Below, piece by piece: positions 47,401-57,979 of a stretch of 64,000 nt of DNA (positions within the stretch are counted from its first letter, which is position 1; each line of letters starts with the position of its first letter). The notes under the pieces were generated by a model. That model was not told the DNA's origin, did not search any database, and saw only the letters and a program-made list of their open reading frames with translations. The position numbers were made by a program, and so were the translations under genes. The DNA is from Colletotrichum lupini. Its lineage: Eukaryota > Ascomycota > Sordariomycetes > Glomerellales > Glomerellaceae. The DNA lies in contig NC_064675.1 of NCBI RefSeq assembly GCF_023278565.1, positions 7,626,001 to 7,690,000 of the forward strand, in the 5' to 3' direction.

Positions 47401-50400
47401 GTTAGTACCCTTATAATTTATTAAGTATATTACGTTAATTACGACTTTATAATTAAAATTATAATTATTTTATAAGGTAAATTTAAATCGGCTAGGGGTA
47501 GTAGCGTTAAGTTAGTATTATTAATAGATCTTTATAAGTTTCTTAAGGGCTACGATCTTTATATTATTATTAAATTATTAAAGTAGTTTTAGGAGACGAG
47601 GAACTAAAGGGTAGCTAAAATACTAATATAAGCGGCATAATTCGCCCTTCGTTAAGTAATTAGTAATAGCTTTCTTATTATTAAAAAGTAGAAGCTAAGG
47701 GTATCCCTATTTGCGAATAATAGGTATTATAATATCTCCCTTAACTAATAAGTTATTAATATTATTAAAGTGTATTCTTAGTTTATTTATATCCCTTAGG
47801 TAGTATAAGAAAGGAGTATTAGTTAGTAAGATATAAAAAATAATATTACTAAATAGGGTATTAATAACCGTAGATCTTAATAACTTTATAAGTTTACTAT
47901 TACTAAATTAAATACTTATTTTACTAGCTCTAGAGGTATTAAGAATAACTCCGGGTCGTTACCGCTATAATACGAGGAGTTAAGGGTAGCTTATAATTAA
48001 GAATTCCGTAGTGCTAATATTAAATATAATACTTTAAAAGTCCCTTAATAAGTACTTCTTATTTAATAAAAAAGAGGTCGCTAGTTTTATAAGCTTAGTT
48101 AACTTATTAATAAAGGTAGTATTAGTAAGGCTATGTTCTATTACTTAGGTAGTGAGGATATTTATAAGGGTTTTGTTATTAGTAGTAGTCGTAAGGTATA
48201 TTATTAAAATCTAAACTTCGTCCTCGTAATTATTTTTATAATTAAAGTCGAGGCTATTAAAGTATTAAATTATAGTATTATTATTGTCGTTATTAATAAG
48301 GGCGGTTCCCTTATAAAAGGCGAGGAATTATAAGTATAAGCTCGGTATAAATCTCTTATTTTTTTCTTTACTATTTTTATACTTTTTATATACTTAACGT
48401 TACTCTTTTTCTAAGTACTTAGTTAATTAATAGCCGGTTTTATAATAGACGAAATACTTTTTATTAATAGTGCCGCGGCCGCGTTAATTCTATTTATTAA
48501 ATCGGGTCTCTTTATTAAAGTTATTATAAATATAGTTAGTTTAGTAAGTAGCGGGGACCTTTTTATTATAAGTACTATTTTAGAAATATTACTATTACTT
48601 ATTACAATTACGCTCTCTCTCTATAGTATTAATCGAAGTACTAAGCTAGTAGTAAATATTAATAAATATAGGTACTAAGTTAAGTATAGTAAGTTTATAT
48701 TTTAATATACTACTTACGTAATAGAAGAGTTAGTTACTTATATTAAAAATAGATCCCTAAGTAGCTAGTACCTCGTAAAGGATTATAATACGGTTAATTA
48801 GTACTTATAGAATTTATTAATTCGACTTACCTAAGTTCTTATAAACTATAGAGTATTAGTAAAGGTTATAGAGCTTAGTAAGGTAGTTTTAATAGCTTAT
48901 AAATAGCTCGAAGTATTCTTAGGTTTTTTAGTATATTATATTAAAGCTAAGCGGGTTAGAGGTATTACTAAGTTAGTTAAAATAGAAAGTTAATACCCTT
49001 TCCTTAAGTATATTTAGGAAAGTACTAAAATAATATTATTTACTAATTCCTACCCGTTAGTATAATACTTTAAAGATCTAAAGCTTTTTATTAAAAATAT
49101 TATACTTCTCGTTACTATACTTATTTTTATTATTATAAAACTTAGCGAGGTTAATTAATTAGCGGGTATTAAGTATAATATCGTTTTTAGTTTTTATATT
49201 AAAATATAATATTTAACGGGGTAGATTTCGTTATTAAGTAATAATAACTTTATTCTCTAGTTCTTCTTCCTCTTTTTCTTAAAGAGGTAGTAAATTAGTT
49301 AGTTAATAGCGAGGCTAAGGTCGGAATTTTAATTACTAAGATTAAGCGAGTTAGGGTTATATAGATTCTTTTACTATCTTTTTAATTTATTAAATAAGAT
49401 TATTAATATTTATTAACTATAGGAATAGTAAGTAGAGGAAGTAAGGATTATAATATAATATATTAAAGTATTTAGTATAGTTATAGTAAGCTACGATCTC
49501 TTTAAAAATCTAAGTAGGGAAGTATTAGGTATTAAGGGCACTAGCGATCTTTTTTACTATTTAACTACGATTTTTAATTATTAAATTAATATTATTATTT
49601 ATAAAAAAGTCTTTTAGTTTTTTAAAAATCGCACTTTTTATTTTTAAGAAGTCCCCTACTTCTTAGCTTTAGAAGTCGGTTTTAAAGTCTTTTTATAGCT
49701 CCTCGCCTATTAAGCCGTTTTAATAAGAATATCCTATTATATAAAAAATAAAAGTATTAAGTTTTCTATCGTTTATAAGGGCGGGTATAATATTAAATAA
49801 GCCCTATTAAGTTAGGTTAACGTAGTCTTATTAATAAATTAGAATTAGGTATAGTTCCGTAATTTAAGAGTATAAGTAGGCCGGAGGTAATATTAACTAA
49901 TTATTAAACCCTTTTTACTTATTACTAGGGCTAGTAATTATTATAATATATTTACGAAGTAAGTTATATAGTAGAAGATTACTATAGGATATAATTATTA
50001 TATTATAATTATAATATAATATTAGTTAAGTTAAAAAGAGTAGTAAGTCGGTCGTAGCGATCGTTTTAATAGTAGTAAGCGGGCTATTATTACTAATTAG
50101 AAAATTCTACTCCTTTAATAAAGTATATAAATAGAAGGTTACTAAGGTTAGTAAAATAGTTATAGAAAGGGAAAAAAGGCCTTTTATAACCGTACTTTTA
50201 ATAATAAATAAAGGATTTTATTAGTTACTAATTAGTAATTCTTTTTAATACTTCTCGTACTTTATTTTACTAATTTAGTCTCGGAGCTTTTATTAGGTTA
50301 GAAAGAGGTAGATTTATTAGTAATATAAAATAGATCCTTACTATTACTATTATTAAGATTTTTTTCTTTCTTTAGTATTTTAAAATACTTCGCTATTAAT

Positions 50401-50929
50401 AAGAGATTTATTATTAATATATTTATAATTCTAAAGGTCTTATTATTATTAAGCGCTAATATACTAACGATCGTTAAATTAATTTCTTAGTAATTAATCT
50501 CTTCTTACTTATTATTAATTTAAAATAGTGCTTAGTTATAATATATTTAAAATAGATTCCTCTATAAGCGGTTCGATTAAAGAGAAGTTAATAATAATAA
50601 TAAGGCTAGTAGAGATAATATTAATAGTAAAAGTAAGGTTAATAGTAATAATAAAGTAGTTAATTTTTCCGTAGTAGTAGTCTTAGTAAAAAAGATTATA
50701 TATAATAAAGCGCGCTCTTAATAACTTACGACTAGTTAATTAGTTATTAGCTAGTAGTAGTAAAAAAGAGCTAAGGTAATATAAACTAAGCTACTTATTA
50801 TTAGTTAGATAAATAGAACTAAGTTAATAAGTTAAAATAGCTAGCGAAGTAAGTCGAGGCTATCTCTTTTATAGTTATATCCTTACTAACTTATAATAAA
50901 AATATATATATAATTTAACTACTAATTAG

Positions 50930-51154
50930 TATTAGTATATACGTAAGTAGGTTAGACCTTTTAGTTATGACTAGGTTAATAGGTTAGTATAGGTCTATTG
51001 CGTATATATAGGAGGGGAAGATCGTGGGCAGAGCCCGCGGTCCCTTAGTAGGTATAAGTAGGTGGAAGGGTCCGTCTGCACGGGCCCAGACTGCCTACTT
51101 ACTACCCCTACTTAACTACCTAATAGGGCCCCTTTTCTGCCTCGTAATCCAACA
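50930..51154. repeat. Right long terminal repeat
   Basis: Starts TATTAG where the left copy has TGTTGG; ends with intact CCAACA. By hand count it differs from the left repeat at about two dozen of 225 positions, all transitions. Confidence 0.93.
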
Positions 51155-51159
51155 ATTTC
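51155..51159. repeat. Target site duplication, right copy
   Basis: ATTTC directly abutting the right LTR, identical to the left copy. Confidence 0.9.
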
Positions 51160-51914
51160 TCTCATGGCTGAGAGATCATAGGTTCCGAGTCTATGAATTT
51201 ATTAATAATGATGCTCTTTCAGTTTTGTTGAACGTTAACATACCCTCCTAGAAGTCGTAGCATCAGTTGAGAACCAGGGGTAACGGGAACTCCAAACTCT
51301 TTCGCCAGAGCCTGCTCAGAGATGTCCGCCTCCCGCTTCAGCCTGTCCTTAGTGTCTGCATCGCTGTAGTCGCTGAACTTTAGCGGGAACGTGCCGGACT
51401 GGTCGACAAATGTTGAGTTGGGTCCGATAATGTCTCTGACTCTTGCGTACTGGATCTTCTCCATGCCGCCAACTTCCTTCACCGTATCGGTAAATGCAGT
51501 TGCGAAACGCCGCATGGTACCAACCATGACCTTTCCCTTAGACGTCTTCTCGGCTTCGACCAGGCGATCTAAGTCTCGGAAACAGACGGAGGCGGGCTTC
51601 TCGATGAGGGTGTACTTGTCGTTCTTGAGCGCCAAGAGGCCATGCTCGACATGGTACGCATCAGCGTTGGTAATGACTACCACATCGACGTCTGGCGAAG
51701 AGCAGAGTTCTGCTGCATCAGCCGTTGTCTTGGGCGTTCCTCCCTGCACCTTTCGGGCGCAGTGCTCTAGAGCTTGTTGTGAGATATCGCAGAGGTAGGT
51801 GGTTTGGTAGCGATGAGAAAGGAAGTTGAGGTTGGGAATGTGGGCTACCTGAGTGATCTCGCCGCACCCGATGATGCCAACCCTAAGGATGGGCGTTTGC
51901 TGCTGGGAGCCCAT

Positions 51915-52736
51915 GTTCTTAGGCGTCGTTCTTGATGTATGGGGAAAGTCGTTGAGGGCCTCTCAATGCAGAATGCACATGAATCTAGATACGAGACCTG
52001 GACGATTATCGCCAACTATCTTGTTCCAGATATGCCTGCTCTTGTGATGTTGAGAGGCGTTCGTGATGGCTTTTGTAATCTTGTCAAGCTCCTGTGGGTA
52101 CAGCTCCAGCAATGTCGTCAGCTTGAGCTGGATCGTTGAGCCCCGAAGATCATTGGACACGTGAAAATGGATTTGAGACCACTTTTGCTTTGGCAGCTTC
52201 ATCCAATGATGATTCGACATAATTGGAGAAGTCAAGGCATCTGAAGATGAACAGGCTCCGATACTCCCCGAGACAAACTCAGAACAGAACCGTTGCCCGC
52301 GGAGTATCGGAGAAACGCCAAAATTGTTAGTGCGAGATCTAAGGTCACCTAGTTCGGTCGAAGACGCGTCCAGACATATTGCACGCCGCGACGGTGCATT
52401 CTTCCCCGCACACTTCCCTGGCATCCGACTTCCTGAGAACATCCATCCCGAGTTCCGGTCCCGCGTTTACCCCATGGGGATGGACCGGGGTCATGAAGCC
52501 GTGCAGAGCTACCGAGAATCTGGTCTGACCTGGACCCTAGGCGGTGGCTGGAAAATCTGGAGTTGGTTGCATTGTCGATGGCTCTCCTCAGGTAGATAAA
52601 TAGCATGGTATCTCATTGTGTTTTCGAGTTTAAGTCATCCTTGTCGCTTCAACCGGGAGCCTGAAATTGCTTTACCAACAATCCATCGGCGACAACCTCA
52701 ACAGTCAAGAGATCGCTCAGGAAATCAACCTTGACA
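51915..52736. other. Divergent promoter region of oxidoreductase and sugar permease genes
   Basis: 822 bases shared by the leftward Gfo/Idh gene and the rightward sugar permease. It contains a perfect 12-bp inverted repeat (listed separately) and a CCAAT motif near 52203. Short frames here have no recognisable content. Confidence 0.55.
52256..52312. promoter_or_regulatory. 12-bp inverted repeat, candidate regulator site
   Basis: CTCCGATACTCC at 52256-52267 and its exact reverse complement GGAGTATCGGAG at 52301-52312, 33 bases apart, midway between two divergent genes. Each arm carries CGG triplets (the right arm reads CGG-AGTAT-CGG), the kind of half-site that fungal Zn2Cys6 factors bind. 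It could also form a hairpin in RNA. Confidence 0.4.
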
Positions 52737-54538
52737 ATGGGCGTGTTTTCGAAGAAGACGGGAGCAGAGCTGGCCGCAGGGTCGGCTCTCGCAGCTGTAA
52801 ATAACCTTCTCTTTGATTATCCTAGGTGAGAAGCTGCTGACACGCGACAACTAGGTTCTACCCGCGAATCCCAAGCCATGGTATTTGACACCTTATCTGC
52901 TGAAGTTGAATCTGTTGCTGCTCGTACCTCTGTTCTCTTCTGCGTCTGTCGGTTACGATGGTATGGGTTCTAAATCCTGCTCTGTGGATTGCCAAACTAA
53001 CGAGACAAGGATCGATGATGAACGGCCTACAAACCCTCCCTCAATGGCGCCAATTCTTTGGAAACCCCGAGGGCGCCATTCTTGGTCTGATGAATGCTGT
53101 TTACCCTCTCGGCAAAGTCGTAGCACTCTTCGTCGTAACGTACATCTCAGACAGATACGGTCGGAAGCTCCCTCTCGTTCTGGGCTTGGCAGCCTGCATC
53201 GGGTTTGCCATCTTGCAAGGCATGTCCAAGGACCTTCCAAGCTTTGTCGTCGCAAGAGCTTTGCTAGGTTTCTTCACAACTTTCATCAGCCAGCCGAGCC
53301 CTATCCTCATCACGGAATTGGCTTACCCTACCCACCGAGGCCGAATCACAGCTTTGTACAACACATTCTTTGTACGTTGGATCTTCGAGAAGGCCCCGAT
53401 AGTCTTGGAAACTTGCTGACGATCATTTTGCGTAGTACTTTGGCTCCATTTTTGCTGCATGGTGCACCTTCGGAACCTTCAAGATTGCGTCTACGTGGAG
53501 CTGGCGAATCCCGTCTCTGCTGCAAGGAGCAGTTCCTGTGATCCAGCTTCTGGGTGTCTACTTCTTGCCTGAGTCCCCTCGGTAAGGCTTTCCAGTATCT
53601 TGACTGTACATATTCTAGTCTTACTAACCGCTTACTGTAGCTGGCTGATGCGCCGTGGTCGTAAAGATGAAGCCAGAAAGGTCTTCGCCGACTGTCACGC
53701 TGGTGGCAACCTCAATGACCCGCTGGTTGACTTTGAGATGCGCGAAGTCGAACTTACTTTGGGCGAGGAGGCTGAAGCCATGTCTCAATCATCTTGGCTC
53801 GAACTCGTGCGAACCCCTGCCAACCGAAAGCGAACACTGATTGCCTGTATTGTCGGCTTCAGCTCTCAATGGAACGGAGTCGCAGTGGTCAGCTACTATT
53901 TGAGTCTCGTGCTTAACACTATCGGCATCACTGAAGTCAAGGACCAGACTTTGATCAACGGAATGCTTCAAATCTTCAACTGGATCATTTCGACCTTCCT
54001 AGGAGCGCTCATGGTAGACCGCTTGGGTCGACGACCCTTGTTCCTGATCTCCACGGCAGGTATGCTCGCGAGTTACATCGCATGGACCGGGTTGACGTCT
54101 CACTTTGTCGCCAGCCGTGACGAAGGAACTGGGAGAGCAGTTGTAGCCTTCATCTTCATCTTTTACTTCTTCTACGACATTGCTTGGACGCCGCTCTTAC
54201 AAGCCTACCCTGTCGAGATTTTCCCTTACACCCTTCGTGGTCGCGGCTTGTCGGTCACCTACATTACTGCCTTCACTGGTCTGATCATCGGCAATCAGGT
54301 CAACCCGATTGCAATGAAGGCGATCGCATGGAAGTACTATATAGTGTTTTGCTGTGTCCTGGGAGTCTTGTTCATTGTGATTTGGTTCCTTTTCCCCGAG
54401 ACAAAGGGTCACACACTGGAGGAGATCCGCGAAGTCTTCGAGGGCAAGCCCGCAAATGCCAAAGTCGAAGATATCGAGGGCGGTGAGGATGAAGAGACCA
54501 AGAAGGATGGCAAGCCTAAGCAGGTTGAGCTAGCATAG
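52737..54538 (+). CDS. MFS sugar/lactose-permease-type transporter, 523 aa
   Basis: Five exons: 52737-52796, 52855-52960, 53010-53371, 53436-53581 and 53641-54538; introns of 58, 49, 64 and 59 nt. Twelve predicted membrane spans. Sugar-porter signatures are present: GYDGSMMNGLQTLPQW in span 1, DRYGRK after span 2, PESPRWLMRRGRKDEA before the central loop, DRLGRRPLF in the C-terminal half and FPETKGHTLEEIREVF after the last span. The family (TC 2.A.1.1) imports hexoses, pentoses or disaccharides by proton symport at the plasma membrane. The first 20-residue exon was chosen because it gives an in-frame splice into VLPANPKPWYLTPYLLKL. Divergent from the broken Gfo/Idh gene, suggesting shared control. 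Exact sugar unknown. Confidence 0.88.
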
Positions 54539-55168
54539 AGCGATGGCCTGCTAAGAGGTCTACCTCTCATCATCTCAAGGATGCACGAATTTCGTACAAG
54601 TCAAACCAGGAACTATTTGAATAGAGGAATGTGATACAGCCACGATCAAATGCCATTAGTATGCAGTCGGCTTGCTCAAGTTTGCTCTGTTAAGCATTGG
54701 GGGAAAAAGTCTCAGTCGAAGATGTTGGCGTATTTGTCGTCCGCAACTCAAGGCTTGGTTGCATGGTTGGTGCCAGCAAACCCACGGGCAAGCTACGAAG
54801 ACTGAGAAACCAGCGGTTTAAGCAGACGACGCCTAAGAACATTAGTGCGAAAATCATTCCAAACCATTCCGAAGGACCGAGGTTTTGACTGATCAGGTGG
54901 GGGTTAAGGACTCACGCATTAGACATGGCCTCTGAAGGAAACGCTGGAGGTAATGCCGAATGAGGCAAAGGTGCCAGCCCATGTTGATCTAGAGCCAGCT
55001 TAGTATGCACTCCAACTCCGCCAACTCCGCTGTTGCAAAGCCTTCTCGGATGAGGTCAAGAAACCCGGGACAGACTTCTTCAGCGCCAAGAGCACATTAT
55101 TTACTGACATAAAGGTAGATGGTATTAGTCTGATGGAATATCATGATGCCGTGAACATTTTCCTCACC
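54539..55168. other. Intergenic stretch between two permease genes
   Basis: 3' UTR of the sugar permease and promoter of the monocarboxylate-type permease. No gene seen. Confidence 0.5.
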
Positions 55169-56735
55169 ATGCCATCCCCAGCGCAAGCACACGAATTCCT
55201 CTCCACGAAGCCAGAGTTCTCGGGGCAACCATCCCTAAACAGCCATGTGACCCAACAAGAACCGCACCGGCACCATGCTGTGGACGTCGAATGTCGGAAG
55301 TCGGCGTGGGTCTGTGTGCTCGGGTCATTCCTATTTCTGATGCCTTCTTTCGGTGAGCATTCCCGAATCCCGGAACACCATCCATATCCATTAAAAACGG
55401 GAAAGACCTGGCACTAATGCCTAATTTCATAGGGTTCATGCAATCTTCCGGAGCAGTCCAGTCATTTCTCTTAGAGAACCAACTGATAGATTATTCTGCC
55501 CGTGATGTTGGCTGGATTACAGGAGTCTACAGCTTTCTCACGATGCTTCTCGGTATCCAGGCAGGACCGCTGATCGACGTTTACGGCCCAAAATTTCTTG
55601 GACCACTCGCGACAGGACTACTCGTTCTGATGTTCTTTGTCCTCGCCGAATGCGCAAAGATTTGGCAGTTCATCCTCTGCCTAGGTGTTCTGGGAGGCAT
55701 TGGTAATGCTATTGCTACAACTGTAGGCATTGCTGTAATTGGGAAACTCTTCAATCGTCGTAAGGGGCTAGCACTCGGTATCGCTCTGTCTGGCTCTTCT
55801 ACCGGTGGGATGATTTTCCCATTGGTTCTAAGGCAGATATTCCCTCTATGGGGGTGGGCATGGTCTATGAGAGCAGTGGGATTCCTGACTGTCCTTATAC
55901 TGAGCTCAGGCATTGCCTGCCTCCTTCCTTTCGAGAGGTTGCATGCTATGATAGCTTCCGATAGAGTGTCTACCCAAAGGAGTAGGAAAAGGGCTGTTAT
56001 GGGCTTTTCTGCCTTCCATTCATTACCTTTCTCGCTCATCTGCGGCGCCATAGCGCTTCTCGAGTTCGTCATCTTTGGTGCAACTGCAATTCTTCCAACC
56101 TTGGTGGCTTTATCGGGACTTCCTATAGAGCATGGATTCAACATGCTAGCTATCCTGAACGGCGTTTCGTCTCTTGGGCGTATTCTTCCTGGCTTGGTAG
56201 GTGATCGCCTGGGACATTACAACATCCTCCTGGTCATGATTGTTTTCACGATCATCTGCACCGCTGCAACGCTTACTGCGTTTGGGTCGACTCGAATCGA
56301 AGCCTTGTATGCTTTCTCGGCTTTATGGGGGTTTGGCACCGGATCATTCTTGTCACTTGCGCCTGGTAAGTTGATCCACTTCGAGTTGATAACTTGTTGC
56401 CTACGTTGCTGTATCCTATCGCTAACTGACCTTGTGGGGTGCTAGCCTGTGTGGCGAAGACTTGTGAGCTGAAAGACTATGGAAGATACTATGGTACGTT
56501 ACTACCAAGTTTTACCACAGCTCTTGGTTTGCTGACCAGCCTAGGGACAATGAACTTTGTCATAAGCTTCTCGCTTCTCTTAACAGTGCCAATCGGCGGT
56601 CAAATGCTGCAGTCTCTTGGGCCGACTGCCTTATCGGGACTTTATCTTGCTGTCGTATTTGCCGGAGGCTTATTAGTCTATGCAGGCCGGTTCGTGCTAG
56701 TAGGTTCTTGGACTAACTTCAGAGAAAGGATGTAG
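55169..56735 (+). CDS. MFS monocarboxylate-transporter-type permease, 451 aa
   Basis: Four exons: 55169-55352, 55433-56365, 56446-56493 and 56545-56735; introns of 80, 80 and 51 nt. The layout is that of fungal MCT-like proteins (TC 2.A.1.13): a short polar N-terminus, SAWVCVLGSFLFLMPSFGFMQSSGAVQSFLLENQL, spans 2-6 with GPLIDVYGPK, GIALSGSSTGGMIFPL, and a C-terminal half ending in YYGTMNFVISFSLLLTVPIGG. The last intron is 51 nt with no stop, so an unspliced message would add 17 residues in frame; the family pattern favours splicing. The start at 55169 (caccATGcc) is preferred to an in-frame Met at 55133. Substrate unknown; relatives move monocarboxylates and other small organic compounds. Confidence 0.83.
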
Positions 56736-56881
56736 ACGAGAGACGAATCCCGGAGTCATTATTGAGGTTCGCCGTCAAAGCTCTTACTGGTAACTGCGTA
56801 ATGATGACAAACTTGGAAGACTTTGTGCATTTCAAAGATGGTTCTTGTGATATCCACTACTTTCATTTCACTCGAAGTCCT

Positions 56882-57979
56882 TTACTGATCATCTTGAGGG
56901 AACTTGGCGCCGCCCTGTCTCCTAATCTCATCCAAAATCTCCATGACACGGACAGTTTCTGCCCAGGGCATGATCTCGCTTTCTGTGCGACCAGCAGCAA
57001 TATCCAGCGCCACCGCGTCCGCTTCCCAATAGAAGCCTTTACCTGGTCGCTCGAAGTCAAACTTCTTTGACTTCAGACCTTCCGTCGCAGAGTCGGCCCA
57101 CCCCTCGCCAGAAGCCTTGGAAGAGTACACTGTGAAAGAGCCGGGAACTGAAGTCGCGATGCCCTCGACAATGACGTATCCGTTGCTTCCCTCAATTCTG
57201 CAGAATCCTGGTGGTGTCTTGACCTGCGTCGAAGCTGTCAGGATACCTTGCTTGCCACTGGGGTAGAGAAGAAGAGCCGATGTTGCAATATCGATATCGT
57301 CTGAGAGGGTTTGTGTCGCCGAGATTTTGGGCTTTTCAGCTTTATCTCCAACGCCGGGGTCCAGTCCCAGAATCGTAAAGGTCAAGCTGTACACGCCAAT
57401 GTCGAGAAGACTTCCTGCACCTAGCGCCGGATTCTTCAGGCGCGAGTCCGGACCCAGAGATGCGAGGTTCATGTTCATGGCAAAGTCGCAGAAGACCCGG
57501 TGAATATCGCCAATCAGCTTTTCCGAGTGCAAGACGTTCAGGAGAGATCTTGTGAGGGGGAAGAAACGCGTCCACATTGCCTCCATGACGAAAACACCCT
57601 TCCTCTTCGCGGCCTCAAACACCTCCCGCGCCTCCTTGGCTGTGATGGTGAAGGCCTTTTCGCATAGTACATGCTTGCCCGCGTTGATGGCGTCGAGGCA
57701 GTTTTGCTTATGGAATGCGTGTGGTGTGCCGATATAGATGACGTCGACGTTAGGATCGTTGAAGACCTCAGCATAGCTACCATAAACTGTGGGTGTTTTT
57801 CCTGGGAGATGCTTCTCGACAAACGCCTTGCCCTTCTCAAGTGATGATGATCCGATGGACTGAACAATGTGCTTGGCCCTCGCGTTCGAGCGTTCAAGTA
57901 CGAGATCCTCGACGAACCATGAGGAGATCAGGCCGGTGGCGATGATGCCCCAGCGAAGGGTCGGGATCTCGGCAGACAT
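56882..57979 (-). CDS. Gfo/Idh/MocA dehydrogenase, D-xylose / dihydrodiol dehydrogenase type, 365 aa
   Basis: Intronless. The Rossmann fold opens WGIIATGLISSWFVEDL; further motifs are DVIYIGTPHAFHKQN, CLDAINAGKHVLCEKAFT, VFVMEAMWTRFFP and AGSLLDIGVYSLTFTILGL, all typical of the branch that holds mammalian dimeric dihydrodiol dehydrogenase and fungal NADP D-xylose dehydrogenase. Expected reaction: NADP-dependent oxidation of a sugar such as D-xylose to its lactone, or of trans-dihydrodiols. The usual EKP motif reads EKA here, a change next to the lysine thought to take part in catalysis. Its neighbours are two permeases and a second, broken Gfo/Idh gene, which supports a role in using an imported sugar or related compound. 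Confidence 0.87.
   Translation of the reverse strand: MSAEIPTLRWGIIATGLISSWFVEDLVLERSNARAKHIVQSIGSSSLEKGKAFVEKHLPGKTPTVYGSYAEVFNDPNVDVIYIGTPHAFHKQNCLDAINAGKHVLCEKAFTITAKEAREVFEAAKRKGVFVMEAMWTRFFPLTRSLLNVLHSEKLIGDIHRVFCDFAMNMNLASLGPDSRLKNPALGAGSLLDIGVYSLTFTILGLDPGVGDKAEKPKISATQTLSDDIDIATSALLLYPSGKQGILTASTQVKTPPGFCRIEGSNGYVIVEGIATSVPGSFTVYSSKASGEGWADSATEGLKSKKFDFERPGKGFYWEADAVALDIAAGRTESEIMPWAETVRVMEILDEIRRQGGAKFPQDDQ

Larger units (their letters stand above)
44242..51154. mobile_element. LTR retrotransposon, RIP-degraded, 6,913 bp
   Basis: Two 225-bp direct repeats (44242-44466 and 50930-51154) begin and end with inverted TGTTGG...CCAACA-type termini, best seen by combining both copies. A 5-bp direct duplication, ATTTC, flanks the whole element. 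The interior is extremely AT-rich, has no long open frame, and is nearly devoid of CpA/TpG while CpG is kept. This is the pattern of RIP, the premeiotic fungal defence that turns CpA into TpA in repeats. Reverse transcriptase, integrase and gag can no longer be read by eye, so Gypsy versus Copia and the orientation are undecided. Confidence 0.93.
43822..51914 (-). pseudogene. Gfo/Idh/MocA family NAD(P) oxidoreductase split by a retrotransposon
   Basis: The 5' part is exon 1 (51914-51244, 223 codons): Rossmann motif VGIIGCGEITQVAHIPN and an intact EKP motif (LIEKPASVC). A 53-nt intron (51243-51191) leads to exon 2, which opens LGTYDLSAMREI, a conserved family segment. After 31 bases of exon 2 plus the 5-base target duplication (51155-51159), the 6.9-kb LTR element interrupts it. 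The frame resumes at 44236 (IIGMPKSVAGACL) and runs to a stop at 43822. Ignoring the element and one target copy, the parts add up to 373 codons plus stop with no other defect, the usual family length. Such enzymes oxidise sugars, inositols or related polyols. As it stands the gene cannot make a full protein; a truncated Rossmann-domain product is possible. Confidence 0.9.

Noticed and set aside
51146..51192. Splice acceptor CTCTCAG at 51173-51167 as the exon 2 border of the broken oxidoreductase gene
   Set aside because: It puts the exon out of frame; the CATAG acceptor just upstream gives the conserved LGTYDLSAMREI segment in frame.
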